A stretch of 64,000 bases of DNA from Rhizobium sp. Root483D2. GTDB lineage: Bacteria > Pseudomonadota > Alphaproteobacteria > Rhizobiales > Rhizobiaceae. Under the pieces are notes generated by a model. That model saw only the letters and a list, made by a program, of their open reading frames with translations. It had not been told where the DNA came from and did no database searches. The stretch spans positions 18,478-82,477 of the forward strand of contig NZ_LMFB01000013.1 in the NCBI RefSeq assembly GCF_001426685.1. The letters are read 5' to 3'. Shown piece after piece: positions 35,911 through 46,692 of the stretch. Numbering within the stretch: position 1 is the stretch's first letter; every line of letters starts with the position of its first letter. The translations under genes and the position numbers were made by a program.

Positions 35911-38900
35911 TTATCGCGTGACCAGGCAGCTGCCACCGGCGCTCTTGTACTGGGCGCACATCGCATTGGCGGCATCGCGGGAACCGGCGGGAATGCGGAC
36001 CCGGTAGTAGGTGCCCTTGCCCGCAATGTCAGCCTTCTTGATATCGACACCCTTGCCGCCGATCACGCTGCCGAATTTGCCCGAAAGCGTCTTGTAGGAC
36101 GTCTGGGCTTCGGCCTCAGACGGCAGCGACGCGATCTGGATCACATAGGTGCCCGGCGCAATCGAGGCTGTCTCGACCGGCTTTTCCGCAGCGGCAGGCT
36201 GGGTTGCGGCGATATCGTTCTTGAACGTATCGACAACCTTCCGCTCGGCCACCGGACGCGTCTGCGGTACGGCTTCGGCACTTGCCACATCCGTCGTCTT
36301 GACGGAGCGAACCGGTGCGGTTTCATCGACGGTTGCGGCGGCGGCCTCTGCGAGAGCGCTCTTTTGCCCCTGCTCGGCCAGTTGTTCCACCACCGGCTGC
36401 GACTTCGGCGTCGAGGCGGTTTCGATCGGCGCAGCCACGGTCGTCGTCCGGACGACATTGATCTGCGGATCGCCGCTATTGGCAGCCACGTTCGTCTGCG
36501 GCTCAGGCGCCGGCTCCTCGCGGGCGACCAGCGTGCCATCCGGCTTGACGATCATCGTGCGCACCTTGCGGGGCGAGACGGCAGGCGTCTGTTCAGCATC
36601 GGCCGTGCTGGCCGTCTGTCCATCCGGCAGGAGACGTTCATCGCCGTCTTCCTCCGCCTGCATCAAACCGGGAAGTTCGTTATCGGCGCCGTCAAGCGGC
36701 ATATTTTCCGGCGTCAGTGTGCGCTGAACCACATCGATCGGCTCCTCGGTGGAGGATACCAGCGTGCCCTGCTGGGGGGTGGTGTCCTGCGCACCGGCGA
36801 CACGGTCGTAAACGGCCTTGTCCTGGTTCGGAACGGTCTTGCCGCCCTTTTCCACCGGCACCATCTTCACCGGCGACTTGTCGGCAAGAATGATTTTCGG
36901 CTCGCCGCCCGAGAGCGCAGAACCGGTGCCGCCCATGAAGGCATAGACCCCGACGCCGCCGAAGATCGCCAGACCGGCAACGGTCGCGGCCAGCAGCGCC
37001 AGACGCCGCCGTCCCGAGCCCCGGCCCTCGTCGTCATAATCATTGTTGGCGGCATAGCCGGAACCGACGGCCAGGCGATCGGAAGACGGGTCATTGTCCT
37101 GCGGCTGGTTAAGCGAGCGGCGGAAATCCTCTTCCATCGCCTTTTCAAACTCGTCGAAATCCTCTTCGACGCGGACATTGGACGCCTGAACCGGAGCCGC
37201 CGCCTGTGGAGCATGGGACCCGCGATCGACGCTCTGGGCATTGCGGCCAGGCGCTGCGAACAGCTGGGCCATTTCGGCATCGATGTCGAGATCGTAGTCG
37301 GTATGCTGAACGACCGGACGCTCCTGCTCGACAACGGGCAATTGCGGAACGTTGAGATCTGTGATCGCCGTCAGGCCCTCTTCCGTTTCCGAAATCATCG
37401 ACGGATCGAATGCCAGAGCGCTTTCCGGCTCCTCGCGAACCTCTTCCACGGCCTCCGGAACATAGCGCTCTGGTGCGGCAACGGGAATTGGGGCTACCAC
37501 CGCCGGTTCAGCAGCAACAGTCTTTATGGGCGCAGGGGCGGTTTGCACGACGGCGGGTGTGAGTTCCGGCGCTGCTAATTCTGGCGCCGCAAATTCGGCC
37601 GCATCAAACTCGGCCGCATCAAACTCGGAGGGATCGATATCGAGGTTGATATCGGACAGATCCAGTTCGAACGTGTCGAGATCGAATTCCGGCTCAGCGT
37701 TCACAGCCGGCTTCAAGGCCTCGGCAGCTTCGACAATCACCGGTTCGACGGCAGCCTCTGCCGGCCGGTAGACAGCCTCAGCGGCAGTCGCCATGACAGG
37801 CGTCGCCACGACAGCGGCAGCCAGCGGCGTTGCATAGGCCTTCTGAGAGGACGCGCCGCCGTTGGAGGCAACTGGGGTCGCGCGGCTGAATGTCGGCGTA
37901 AACGGGTAATTGACCTTGCGCGCAACCTCCGCCGGAGAGGCAGCCTTCACTTCGGCTGCGGGCGGGACTGGAAAACGCTCGATATCGGCTAGGAGAGCGT
38001 CGATACCATTGGTATCCGCCGGCGAAATGACGACATTGCCGGAGACCGGCGTGTCCTGCCATTCCGGCAATTCGGCTTGCATGAGAACGTCGGGCTCGAC
38101 GGCGGCCTGCGTGGCAGGCGGCGTGTGCACGGGCTCAACCGCAACCGGGGTCTCGATAGTAACAGGGGTCTCGATCACGGGCGAAGCAACGGCCGGTTCA
38201 AAACCAGCGGGCGCGGCGATATCTGCGATCGCAGCAGCGGAAAAATCCGGCTCCGGCTCGTCATGCGGCGCCCGCACCGCACTCGCTTCTGCATGCGCTG
38301 CCTCAACCTGTGCGTCGTCGTAACCGATCGACAGCTCAAGTTCGCGCTCCAGGTCCGTGCCGTCAAAATCTGGCGCAGTCCACTGTTCGACTGCCCAGCC
38401 AGCGTCCACGTGCGGGACAGGTTCGGCAACCGGAGCAACCGCGACGTCATGGACGGGGGCGCTTGCCTCGACAGGAATGCTTTCCGCGTAAACCAGCGCA
38501 TCGACAGCAACTGGCGCGATGTTTTCCGCTGGCGTGACCGCTTCGACAGGGGGAGCGGCGATTTCTACAGCCTGGAATTCGACGACGGGCGGCTCGGCCG
38601 GATATTCCGGCGCTGCAGGCTGCTCGTCCTGTGCGGGTGCAAAGGCCAGAGGCGCTTCGACAGCCACAGGCTCGGCAACATGATGCACGATCTCTTCATG
38701 AAGCACGGGCTCTTCGGCCCGAACAGGATCGACGGCATGAACTGCCGGCGCAACCTGCGGCGCATCGTAGAAATCGAATTCGCGCAACAGCTCGTCTTCG
38801 AGATCGAGAACCGGCTCCCGGCTCACCATCTCGCGATGCCGTTCGAGTTCCTGCAGCTGCTGGACTGCGGGCCGATTGTCATAGCCGACGATGCGCGCGA

Positions 38901-38976
38901 GTTCGGCCAATGGATCATCATCCGCCAATACGCCGAAATCCGCAGCCCCGCTTCGTGCCAATTGTTTCTCTGCCAT
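35911..38976 (-). CDS. Large SPOR-domain membrane protein
   Basis: The product has 1021 residues. The first 650 are an Ala/Val/Pro/Glu-rich, probably disordered cytosolic region. One membrane helix follows (LALLAATVAGLAIFGGVGVYA, about 670). Then comes a Thr/Ala-rich periplasmic linker, and a C-terminal SPOR domain of about 75 residues (YVIQIASLPSEAEAQTSYKTL to PAGSRDAANAMCAQYKSAG). SPOR domains bind glycan strands lacking stem peptides at the division site, so a septal role is likely. The ATG at 38976 has GGAG upstream. The neighbours argS and nagZ are the usual ones. Confidence 0.88.
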   Translation of the reverse strand: MAEKQLARSGAADFGVLADDDPLAELARIVGYDNRPAVQQLQELERHREMVSREPVLDLEDELLREFDFYDAPQVAPAVHAVDPVRAEEPVLHEEIVHHVAEPVAVEAPLAFAPAQDEQPAAPEYPAEPPVVEFQAVEIAAPPVEAVTPAENIAPVAVDALVYAESIPVEASAPVHDVAVAPVAEPVPHVDAGWAVEQWTAPDFDGTDLERELELSIGYDDAQVEAAHAEASAVRAPHDEPEPDFSAAAIADIAAPAGFEPAVASPVIETPVTIETPVAVEPVHTPPATQAAVEPDVLMQAELPEWQDTPVSGNVVISPADTNGIDALLADIERFPVPPAAEVKAASPAEVARKVNYPFTPTFSRATPVASNGGASSQKAYATPLAAAVVATPVMATAAEAVYRPAEAAVEPVIVEAAEALKPAVNAEPEFDLDTFELDLSDINLDIDPSEFDAAEFDAAEFAAPELAAPELTPAVVQTAPAPIKTVAAEPAVVAPIPVAAPERYVPEAVEEVREEPESALAFDPSMISETEEGLTAITDLNVPQLPVVEQERPVVQHTDYDLDIDAEMAQLFAAPGRNAQSVDRGSHAPQAAAPVQASNVRVEEDFDEFEKAMEEDFRRSLNQPQDNDPSSDRLAVGSGYAANNDYDDEGRGSGRRRLALLAATVAGLAIFGGVGVYAFMGGTGSALSGGEPKIILADKSPVKMVPVEKGGKTVPNQDKAVYDRVAGAQDTTPQQGTLVSSTEEPIDVVQRTLTPENMPLDGADNELPGLMQAEEDGDERLLPDGQTASTADAEQTPAVSPRKVRTMIVKPDGTLVAREEPAPEPQTNVAANSGDPQINVVRTTTVAAPIETASTPKSQPVVEQLAEQGQKSALAEAAAATVDETAPVRSVKTTDVASAEAVPQTRPVAERKVVDTFKNDIAATQPAAAEKPVETASIAPGTYVIQIASLPSEAEAQTSYKTLSGKFGSVIGGKGVDIKKADIAGKGTYYRVRIPAGSRDAANAMCAQYKSAGGSCLVTR

Positions 38977-39038
38977 CCGCTCCACTCACAAGTACTAGCC
39001 AGTCATTGCCAGTTCATTGTGGGTAAATGGTGACAATA

Positions 39039-40799
39039 CTATCGCATCTCATTGGGTGCAGCGGTACCTGTAATGGACAGGCCCGATTTCAACACCGAGG
39101 CGACAGCACGCACCAGCCCAAGTCTGGCAATGGTCAATTCTCCATTTTTATCGTTAACAAAACGTAATTCTGGAGAATCTTTACCTTTATTCCAGTGTGC
39201 GTGGAAGGCGCTCGCAAGATCATAGAGGTAAAATGCAATGCGATGAGGCTCCTGGGACAGTGCCGCAGCCTCGATAATACGCGGATATTCTGCCAGCTTG
39301 GCAACAAGCTGAAGCTCGTTCGAATCAGAGATGTTGCCTTGAATGGCGCCAGCCAGATCGACGGTATCAAAGTCGATGCCCGGAAACGCCTCGCCCGCCT
39401 GCCGGAAAACCGACATGCAGCGCGCATGCGCATATTGTACGTAGAAGACCGGGTTATCCTTCGACTGTTCTGTCACCTTGGCAAAATCGAAGTCCAGCGG
39501 CTCGGAACTCTTGCGGTAGATCATCATGAACCGCACCGAATCGCGGCCGACCTCTTCGACGACGTCGCGCAGCGTGACGAAATCGCCCGACCGCTTCGAC
39601 ATCTTCACCGGCTCGCCGTCACGATAAAGCTTCACCAGCTGGCACAGGAGCACCGTCAGCTTCGACGCACCGCCGGAAACAGCCCGCGCAACCGCTTCCA
39701 GACGCTTGACGTAGCCGCCGTGGTCGGCGCCGAGAACATAGATCATCTCGTTGAAACCGCGATCGTACTTGTCCTTGAAATAGGCAACGTCGGCGGCGAA
39801 ATAGGTATAGGCGCCATCCGACTTGATCAGCGGCCGGTCGATATCGTCGCCAACCTCGGTGGAGCGGAACAATGTCTGCTCGCGATCTTCCCAATCTTCC
39901 GGCAGCTGGCCCTTCGGCGGCGGCAGCGTGCCCTTGTAGACATGGCCCTTGAAGGTCAGGTCGTTGATGGCGTTGCGAATGCGCGTTGCGCCATCCGCAT
40001 GCAACGTGCGCTCGGAGAAGAACACGTCGTGATGAACGTTGAGAGCCGCCAGGTCCTCGCGGATCATGACCATCATCGCGGCAATGGTGCGCTCCTTGAC
40101 GAGCGGCATCCACTTGTCTTCCGGCATGATGCGCAGGCTCGAGCCGTACTCAGCGACCAGCGCCTCGCCGACCGGCACAAGGTAGTCGCCGGGATAGAGC
40201 CCCGCCGGGATCTCGCCGATCTTTTCGCCCAGCGCCTCGCGGTAGCGCAGGAAGGCCGAGCGGGCGAGCGTATCGATCTGCGAGCCGGCGTCGTTGATGT
40301 AATATTCCTTGATCACCTCGTAGCCTGCAAATTCAAGCAGGTTGGCGAGCGTGTCGCCGACGACGGCGCCACGGCAATGGCCGACATGCATCGGACCGGT
40401 CGGATTGGCCGAGACATATTCGACATTGACCTTGCGGCCGGCGCCCACGGTGCTCTTGCCGTATTCGGTGCCTTCGGCAACCATCACGGTCAGAAGTTTC
40501 TGCCAATAGGCGATCGAAAGCTTGACGTTGATAAAGCCGGGGCCTGCGACAGAAACGCCGGCAACTTCCGGATCTTCCTTCAGCTTGGAAACGATCTGGT
40601 CGGCGAGCGCGCGCGGATTGGTGCCGAGCGGCTTGGCCAGGACCATCGCCGCATTGGTCGCGACATCGCCATGGCTCGCGTCACGCGGTGATTCCACGCT
40701 GATTCGGCTGAAATCGAGCTCTGATCGGTTTTCACGCACGATATCAAGTGCTTCAAGCACGTTTTTAATTCTTGATCCGAAGTCAGTGAAAAGATTCAT
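39039..40799 (-). CDS. argS: Arginyl-tRNA synthetase
   Basis: This class I synthetase has 586 residues. The N-terminal additional domain is followed by the HIGH-type motif in [19 protein letters not shown] near residue 125. The KMSKS-type motif reads [15 protein letters not shown] near 390. A C-terminal DALR anticodon-binding domain follows and ends with a late [15 protein letters not shown] helix. The ATG at 40799 gives the family start [11 protein letters not shown]. It lies 105 bp after dgt. Confidence 0.96.
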   Translation of the reverse strand: MNLFTDFGSRIKNVLEALDIVRENRSELDFSRISVESPRDASHGDVATNAAMVLAKPLGTNPRALADQIVSKLKEDPEVAGVSVAGPGFINVKLSIAYWQKLLTVMVAEGTEYGKSTVGAGRKVNVEYVSANPTGPMHVGHCRGAVVGDTLANLLEFAGYEVIKEYYINDAGSQIDTLARSAFLRYREALGEKIGEIPAGLYPGDYLVPVGEALVAEYGSSLRIMPEDKWMPLVKERTIAAMMVMIREDLAALNVHHDVFFSERTLHADGATRIRNAINDLTFKGHVYKGTLPPPKGQLPEDWEDREQTLFRSTEVGDDIDRPLIKSDGAYTYFAADVAYFKDKYDRGFNEMIYVLGADHGGYVKRLEAVARAVSGGASKLTVLLCQLVKLYRDGEPVKMSKRSGDFVTLRDVVEEVGRDSVRFMMIYRKSSEPLDFDFAKVTEQSKDNPVFYVQYAHARCMSVFRQAGEAFPGIDFDTVDLAGAIQGNISDSNELQLVAKLAEYPRIIEAAALSQEPHRIAFYLYDLASAFHAHWNKGKDSPELRFVNDKNGELTIARLGLVRAVASVLKSGLSITGTAAPNEMR

Positions 40800-40903
40800 A
40801 GCACCCATCCGCTCAGCTGCACCTCCAGGTGCAAGGCCGCGTTCCTATCGTTCACATCAACGGCAGCCCGATATCGCGATGCTGCCGCCAACCGGCGCGG
40901 TGA

Positions 40904-42121
40904 CTACCGCAAATCAGGGGTATGGTCAAACAATCGCCTGTGCACGGAGATTGCATAGGTATCGGTCATCCCGGCCAGATAGTCGCCGACATGGCGGGCC
41001 TTGGCCGGTTCCGCCATGCCGGGGATCTGGCCGATCCAATAGTGTTTCAGCATTTCACCGGGATTGGCCATGAAGGCCTTGTAGAGGTCGGTGACAATCA
41101 GGGCCGCATCCTTGCGCACGCGCATGACGTCCGGATGGCGGTAGATCCGCGTCATCAGCATCTTCTTGATCAACCGGTCGGTCTCGGCCATAGCAGGCGA
41201 GAAGGTGGCAATCACCCTGCCCGCTTTGCGCACATCAGCCGCACTCTGCGGCCGGATCTCCTTCAGATTGTCCTGCGCAACCGTGATCACGTCCTCAACC
41301 ATGGCAGTGATCTGGCGGCGCATGATTTCATGGGTGAAGCGGCTGGCCTCAAGTCCCGGATAACGCTCGCCAACCTCGCGCATCAGCCCGGCCAGGAACG
41401 GTATTTCCTCCAGCATCTCGAACTTGAGATAGCCGGAGCGGAGCCCGTCGTCGATATCGTGGGTATTATAGGCAATATCGTCGGCAATCGCCGCCACCTG
41501 GGCCTCAAGGCTGGCAAAGCTTGCCAGCTCCAGATCGTGGACGGCACAATAATCGAGGATAGGCTGCGGCACGGGACCGCGCGTGCCCTCGCCATTTGCA
41601 GCCACCAGCGGCCCGTTGTGCTTGACCAGCCCTTCCAGGCTCTCCCATGTGAGGTTCAGCCCGTCGAACTCGGCATAGCGGCGCTCAACCTTGGTGACGA
41701 TGCGCAGCGACTGGGCATTGTGATCGAAGCCGCCATAGGGGGCGAGCATTTCGTGCAGCGCATCCTCGCCGGTATGCCCAAAGGGCGTGTGGCCGAAATC
41801 GTGAACCAGGGCGACGCCCTCGGCGAGGTCTTCGTCCAGCCGCATGGCGCGCGCCAGTGCCCGGGCAATCTGCGCCACCTCGATCGTATGCGTGAGGCGC
41901 GTGCGATAGTGATCGCCATCGGCGGCGATGAAGACCTGGGTCTTGTGCTTGAGCCGACGGAAGGCGGTGGTGTGGACGATACGGTCGCGGTCGCGCTGGA
42001 AATCGGATCGCGTTGCGCTGCCGGTTTCAGGATAAAGCCGTCCGCGGCTGGACCAGGGATCCGAGGCGAAAGTCGCGCGTTCACCCGCACCGAAACCAAG
42101 CGCATGTCTGTCCAATGTCAT
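40904..42121 (-). CDS. dgt: Deoxyguanosinetriphosphate triphosphohydrolase-like protein
   Basis: An HD-domain dNTP triphosphohydrolase of 405 residues. The motif [20 protein letters not shown] starts the HD site, [19 protein letters not shown] carries the central HD, and [18 protein letters not shown] holds the last aspartate. The N-terminus has the family phrase [28 protein letters not shown] start at the ATG at 42121 ([11 protein letters not shown]), matching rhizobial homologues I remember. It diverges from erpA. Confidence 0.92.
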   Translation of the reverse strand: MTLDRHALGFGAGERATFASDPWSSRGRLYPETGSATRSDFQRDRDRIVHTTAFRRLKHKTQVFIAADGDHYRTRLTHTIEVAQIARALARAMRLDEDLAEGVALVHDFGHTPFGHTGEDALHEMLAPYGGFDHNAQSLRIVTKVERRYAEFDGLNLTWESLEGLVKHNGPLVAANGEGTRGPVPQPILDYCAVHDLELASFASLEAQVAAIADDIAYNTHDIDDGLRSGYLKFEMLEEIPFLAGLMREVGERYPGLEASRFTHEIMRRQITAMVEDVITVAQDNLKEIRPQSAADVRKAGRVIATFSPAMAETDRLIKKMLMTRIYRHPDVMRVRKDAALIVTDLYKAFMANPGEMLKHYWIGQIPGMAEPAKARHVGDYLAGMTDTYAISVHRRLFDHTPDLR

Positions 42122-42330
42122 TTCCCGTTCAGCATCCCATTGACGCGGTATGAAAGCCTTCATACCTATAGTGGGCGCTGCAGGAAAGCACCGAGTGGAA
42201 ATCGCTCGTGACCTTGAACGAAAACAAGGATTTGCCGCGCAATCGATCCTTCCCGTCCGCCGGCACTTTTGGACGACGGGTGATATGAACAGCGAATCTC
42301 TCCGGTTCTTGACCCCGGCAGGAGGTAGAT
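42122..42330. promoter_or_regulatory. Divergent promoter region, dgt / erpA
   Basis: 209 bp between divergent start codons; both promoters must be here. GGAGGT lies ahead of the erpA start. Confidence 0.45.
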
Positions 42331-42663
42331 ATGACGATAGACACCGTAACTCTCTCGGACTCGGCGGCAAAACGCATTGCCGTCATCCTGAAATCGGATG
42401 CCGAGAAGAAGGCCATGCGCGTTTCCGTCGAAGGTGGCGGCTGCTCTGGCTTTTCCTACAAGTTCGATCTGGTCGGCGATGCCGATGACGACGACCTCAT
42501 CTTGGAAAAAGGCGAGGCCAAGGTTCTGATCGACAGCCTGTCTCTGGTCTATATGAGCGGCTCCGAAATCGATTTCGTCGATAACCTGCTCGGCCAATCC
42601 TTCCAGATCAAGAACCCGAACGCCGTCGCAAGCTGCGGCTGCGGCACCAGTTTTTCGGTCTGA
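42331..42663 (+). CDS. erpA: Iron-sulfur cluster insertion protein ErpA (HesB/IscA family)
   Basis: An A-type carrier that passes Fe-S clusters to target proteins. The 110 residues contain the three conserved cysteines, one in [13 protein letters not shown] and two in the C-terminal SCGCGTSF. An AGGAGGT site precedes the ATG. It converges on the cardiolipin synthase gene 15 bp downstream. Confidence 0.93.
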   Translation: MTIDTVTLSDSAAKRIAVILKSDAEKKAMRVSVEGGGCSGFSYKFDLVGDADDDDLILEKGEAKVLIDSLSLVYMSGSEIDFVDNLLGQSFQIKNPNAVASCGCGTSFSV

Positions 42664-42678
42664 CGGCCACCTGGCCTT

Positions 42679-44139
42679 TTAAAGATAGGGCGATCCTAGC
42701 CAGAATATCTTGTTGAGCAGGCGCGTGGTGAACGGCTTGGCCCGCAGGTCAGCGAGGGTCACTGGCTCGGCACTGCTCAGCACGGATTGCAACTTGTTGC
42801 CGACGGTGCTGGCAAAGCCTGCGTCCAGAACCTCCAGATCGATCTCGAAATTGAGCCGCAGCGAGCGCGGATCGAGATTGGAGGAGCCGACATAGGCCCA
42901 GCGGTCATCAACCGTCATCAGCTTGGAATGATTGAACGCACCGGTGGCGCGCCAGATGCGGCAGCCGCCCTTGAGCGTCTGGTCGAACTGCGCCGTCATT
43001 GCCCGGTCCACCAGCACCAGATTGTTGACGGCGGGGACGACGATATCGACCTCGACCCCGCGCAGCGATGCCGTCACCAGCGCGCTGATCAACTCCCGGT
43101 CCGGCAGGAAATAGGGCGACATGATGCGGATATTGCGTCTGGCGACCGAGAAAGCTCCCATCATCATCTTGTGGTTGGATTCGTTGGCGCGGTCCGGTCC
43201 AGACGGCACGGCGCGCATCAGCATGGTGGGCTTTTGCTGGGATGGTGCCGCAGAGATTTTCCATTCCGGCCCATCCAGTGCTTCGCGGCTGGAAAACCGC
43301 CAGTCCTCCGACGCCACCTGGAAAAGATCGGCAACGACCGGGCCGGTGACGCGAAAATGCGTGTCGCGCGCCTGCCCTTCACCGGCAAACTCGCCGGTAA
43401 AGCCAGAGCGTATGTTCATCCCGCCGGTGAAGGCCACGGCACCATCGACGACGAGGATTTTCCGGTGGGTGCGCAGGTTGGCATAGGGCAGCCGCAGCCC
43501 CATGATGATGTTGCCGTTGAAGACCCTGACCGTCACGCCCCCCTGCTGCAGGTAACCGACAATGCTGGGCACCGAATAGCGCGCGCCGACGGCATCGATG
43601 AGGACGCGAACGGCAACACCGCGTTTGGCAGCGGCAATCAGGGCATCTGCAAAACGCAGGCCAATCGGATCGCGATCGAAAATATAGGTTTCCAGAAGGA
43701 TGGAGCGCGTCGCGCCGCCGATCTGATCCAGCATCATCGCATAGGCTTTATCGCCGCCTTCCAGCATTACGATGCCGTTGCCACCACACATGCGATGCCG
43801 GCTGACGCGATCCCCAAGCAGTTTCATGGCGCCGAATCGCTGCCCGAACCGCTCGGCGACCACGGTGCTGGAAATATCGAATTTTTCCATGGCATCCGGT
43901 CCGCGTTCGCGAAACAGCGACCGCTGCTGTCCGATCGACGAGCGGCGGATGCGATTGATGCCGGCAACCGCGTAGATCAGCGCACCGATGACCGGCGACA
44001 GAAGGATGACACCCACCCAGCCAAGCGCCGAGCGTACCTCATCCTTGGTCATCGCCGCGTGAATGGCGGCGGGAACGCCAAGGATGATGGAGAGCGCCGC
44101 CAGGATATGCGGCCAATAGGTTGTCAAAAGATCGATCAT
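42679..44139 (-). CDS. cls: Cardiolipin synthase (phospholipase D family)
   Basis: It joins two phosphatidylglycerols into cardiolipin at the inner membrane. The 486-residue protein has two N-terminal membrane helices (LAALSIILGVPAAIHAA and LGWVGVILLSPVIGALIYAVAG). Two complete HKD motifs follow: NLRTHRKILVVDGAVAFTGGM near residue 228 and FNHSKLMTVDDRWAYVGSSN near 405. Length and layout match bacterial Cls A-type enzymes. Confidence 0.94.
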   Translation of the reverse strand: MIDLLTTYWPHILAALSIILGVPAAIHAAMTKDEVRSALGWVGVILLSPVIGALIYAVAGINRIRRSSIGQQRSLFRERGPDAMEKFDISSTVVAERFGQRFGAMKLLGDRVSRHRMCGGNGIVMLEGGDKAYAMMLDQIGGATRSILLETYIFDRDPIGLRFADALIAAAKRGVAVRVLIDAVGARYSVPSIVGYLQQGGVTVRVFNGNIIMGLRLPYANLRTHRKILVVDGAVAFTGGMNIRSGFTGEFAGEGQARDTHFRVTGPVVADLFQVASEDWRFSSREALDGPEWKISAAPSQQKPTMLMRAVPSGPDRANESNHKMMMGAFSVARRNIRIMSPYFLPDRELISALVTASLRGVEVDIVVPAVNNLVLVDRAMTAQFDQTLKGGCRIWRATGAFNHSKLMTVDDRWAYVGSSNLDPRSLRLNFEIDLEVLDAGFASTVGNKLQSVLSSAEPVTLADLRAKPFTTRLLNKIFWLGSPYL

Positions 44140-44235
44140 GCACGGAACTATAACGGGCCGCGATCAGGAAGCAATTCACCTGCCGTCCACACGTCTTTGT
44201 CTGCACCGGGTTTGTGAAAAGGGTGCGGTGGCGCC

Positions 44236-44420
44236 AGAGCGCTTCATCTTTAAACGGGAGCGATTCTGTTGGCTCAAAACGGCCGTTCCACACAAAGGTG
44301 GCGCAGAGCGATGCCGATCCATCGGGCCAGCCATCCGACATAGTGGACGGCCGTTTTCAGCCAACCCGAAGGGCCGGATGAATTTCGGCAGAATGCTTCC
44401 GTTTAAAGATGAAGCGCTCT
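44236..44420. mobile_element. Inverted-repeat (MITE-like) element, 185 bp
   Basis: The two ends match as an inverted repeat over nearly 60 bp. The left end starts AGAGCGCTTCATCTTTAAAC and the right end is its complement. The inner part GTTGGCT-x-AAAACGGCCG also repeats inverted. The middle of about 50 bp is unpaired. There is no open frame. It sits in the gap between the divergent cls and xthA genes, as expected of a non-autonomous miniature element. I see no clear target duplication. Confidence 0.75.
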
Positions 44421-44467
44421 AAAAGAAAGACAGGCCGCTGCGCCGCCAGCCAAAAGGACGTGATTGC

Positions 44468-45256
44468 ATGAAAATCGTTACCTGGAACATCAACGGCGTT
44501 CGGGCCCGCATCGACGTTCTCGTGGCCTGGTTGAAGGAATCGCAGCCCGATATCGTTTGCCTCCAGGAAATCAAGACGATGGACGAAGGCTTTCCGCGCG
44601 CCGAGATCGAGGCGCTTGGCTATCATGTCGAGACACATGGGCAGAAGGGTTTCAACGGCGTCGCCATCCTGTCGAAGCTGAAGCCCGACGAAATCAATCG
44701 CGGCCTGCCCGGCGGCGATGCAGACGAGCAGTCCCGCTTCATCGAGGGGGTCTTTTCCGTCGAGGGCGGCGCCATCCGCGTCTGCTCGCTTTATCTGCCC
44801 AATGGCAACCCGGTCGAAACGGAGAAATTTCCCTATAAGCTGTCCTGGATGGACCGCCTCAACGCCTTCGCTGAGAGCCGGCTCGCCCTGGAGGAGCCGC
44901 TGATACTCGCCGGCGACTACAATGTCATTGCCGAGCCGCATGATTGCTGGGACGTGAAGGTCTGGCAGAATGACGCCCTGTATCAGCCGCGCACGCGCCA
45001 GGCTTTCCGCCGGCTTGAAAACCTGGGCTTTACCGATGCCGTCCGTTCAACCACGGATGCCGCACCGCTTTATACATTCTGGGATTATCAGGCCGGTTGC
45101 TGGCCGAAGAATTTCGGGATCCGGATCGATCACCTGATGCTGTCGCCGGAAGCGGCCGACCGGCTGGTCTCGACCGATATTGAAAAGCACGTGCGCGCCT
45201 GGGAAAAGCCGTCCGATCACGTTCCGGTGGCAGCCCAGTTCAATTTTGCGGCTTGA
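44468..45256 (+). CDS. xthA: Exodeoxyribonuclease III / AP endonuclease
   Basis: It cleaves at abasic sites and trims 3' ends in base-excision repair. The 262-residue product has the family start KIVTWNINGVRARID and the VCLQEIKTMDEGFP motif with the metal glutamate. LILAGDYNVIAEPHDCWD follows, and the C-terminal catalytic pair sits in RIDHLMLS and PSDHVPVAAQF. It lies directly after the inverted-repeat element and converges with exoR. Confidence 0.95.
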   Translation: MKIVTWNINGVRARIDVLVAWLKESQPDIVCLQEIKTMDEGFPRAEIEALGYHVETHGQKGFNGVAILSKLKPDEINRGLPGGDADEQSRFIEGVFSVEGGAIRVCSLYLPNGNPVETEKFPYKLSWMDRLNAFAESRLALEEPLILAGDYNVIAEPHDCWDVKVWQNDALYQPRTRQAFRRLENLGFTDAVRSTTDAAPLYTFWDYQAGCWPKNFGIRIDHLMLSPEAADRLVSTDIEKHVRAWEKPSDHVPVAAQFNFAA

Positions 45257-45282
45257 AAGAATGAACGAAAGGGCCTGACGGC

Positions 45283-46086
45283 TCAGTCGCTGTCGCTGTC
45301 CAGATGAATGCTGTGGGACATGGCGACGGCCTTGCGGCGGTCGTCTTCACCGGCAATCGAAAAGGCCTGCTCCTGCAGCGACTGCAGCCATGGCCGTTCC
45401 TTCGGCGTACACTGGTCCAGTGCCGCCGTCATATAGGCGAGCCCACGCGCTGTCTGGCCTTCCTGGAAGATCACATTGCCGAACACGCCCATGGCACCGG
45501 CATGGCCATTCTTGCGGGCGCGGTTCAGCCATTTCTTGGCCTGTTGCACATTGACGCTGCCGCCATCGCCGGAAAGAAGCATCTTGGCCAGCTGAAACTG
45601 CGCCTCGGGAACACCGAAGGTGGAGGCGGCCTGGAAATAGAGCTGGCGGGCCTGGCTGAGGTCGCTCTTGACGGGGCTGTCGGGAATGCCGCGGCGATAA
45701 TAGCCTGCAAGCGAAATCAGCGCATTGACGAAATAGCCGGTATCCTCAGAGCCGGGCTCGACACCCTTCTCGGCAATCTCGTTATAGATCTTGAAAGCTT
45801 CCAGGTCGTTTTCAGCCACGCCGTCGCCATAGGCGTACATATTGGCCAGTGCCCAGCGCGACCCCGTATGGCCCTGTTCGGCGGCATAGCGGTAGGCCTC
45901 GACTGCCTCGTCCTTGCGGCCGTTCTTATAGGCGGAAAAACCGAACTTGAAGAGCGCGAACGGTCCCGATTCCTTGGTGACGCCGGCATTGGGATCAAAA
46001 GCGTAGGCCATGCGGTGCTCAGCGGACAGTGCAAGCGCCACACTCAGAACAAGAAACGTCAACGACCGGTAACCGCGTATCAGCAT
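45283..46086 (-). CDS. exoR: Exopolysaccharide regulator ExoR (Sel1-like repeats)
   Basis: ExoR is a periplasmic inhibitor of the ExoS/ChvG-ChvI sensor pair, governing succinoglycan, motility and symbiosis or virulence in Sinorhizobium and Agrobacterium. The 267-residue protein has a signal peptide ending near MAYA and then the ExoR-typical FDPNAGVTKESGPFALFKFG. Sel1-like repeats follow (EAYRYAAEQGHTGSRWALANMYAYGDGV and AKKWLNRARKNGHAGAMGVFG). The match to known ExoR is strong across its length. Confidence 0.93.
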   Translation of the reverse strand: MLIRGYRSLTFLVLSVALALSAEHRMAYAFDPNAGVTKESGPFALFKFGFSAYKNGRKDEAVEAYRYAAEQGHTGSRWALANMYAYGDGVAENDLEAFKIYNEIAEKGVEPGSEDTGYFVNALISLAGYYRRGIPDSPVKSDLSQARQLYFQAASTFGVPEAQFQLAKMLLSGDGGSVNVQQAKKWLNRARKNGHAGAMGVFGNVIFQEGQTARGLAYMTAALDQCTPKERPWLQSLQEQAFSIAGEDDRRKAVAMSHSIHLDSDSD

Positions 46087-46692
46087 GATAGTCTATTTCT
46101 TCCGTTCGAAACCAAGAGCCGACCCATAAAAGTTCCCAATGAGCCCCTGTCGAAAGCGCTGTTCACACCCGCATTTTCCAAACAGTAGCCAATGTTTCCG
46201 GCAAGAGTGCGGCCTGCCCCGGCTGCACCATCCACCTCCCCCATGCCGCACGCGACAACCCGCTCCGAAAAGCTGCCTTGAAGCCTCGTAACATGATGGG
46301 AGATTTGAACTTTCTCGAAAACGCTGTGACTCATATTTCCCCAAATGCCGCATGCTCAAAACTTACCGGCATCTTTGTCAAGTCCATCGGTGCTCCCAGT
46401 TTGTGGCGGGAAATAGACACAATCGCCAGCCAGCCAGCTGGCGCGAAGTATAGAAACAATGTGTTGCTGAATCGTCACAAAACGTGATGCCTTATGACCA
46501 TAAATTTCCGCTGCCGGCATTGAAATAAATTGCCGCAGAACCATGACCAAGACGCGTTTTTGCCGTCGATCCCGTTCATCTGCAAAATTCAATGGTCATG
46601 GAATTGGAGACAATTTGCCGCTGCCCGGCCTGCACATACAAAAATAGCCCGATGCGAACACCGGGCCATTGTTTTTACTGCGTCTTCAAATA
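46087..46692. other. Long gap upstream of exoR
   Basis: About 600 bp without a convincing gene. It must contain the exoR promoter and ends with the terminator of the FadL-type gene. The short frames in it lack ribosome sites and family resemblance. Confidence 0.45.
46645..46667 (-). terminator. Terminator of the FadL-type gene
   Basis: GCCCG pairs with CGGGC around a loop of about 10 nt. TATTTTTG follows on the minus strand, 26 bp after the stop codon. Confidence 0.7.

Noticed and set aside
46080-46487. Short open frames upstream of exoR
   Set aside because: No ribosome sites, odd composition and no recognisable products; more likely regulatory DNA.
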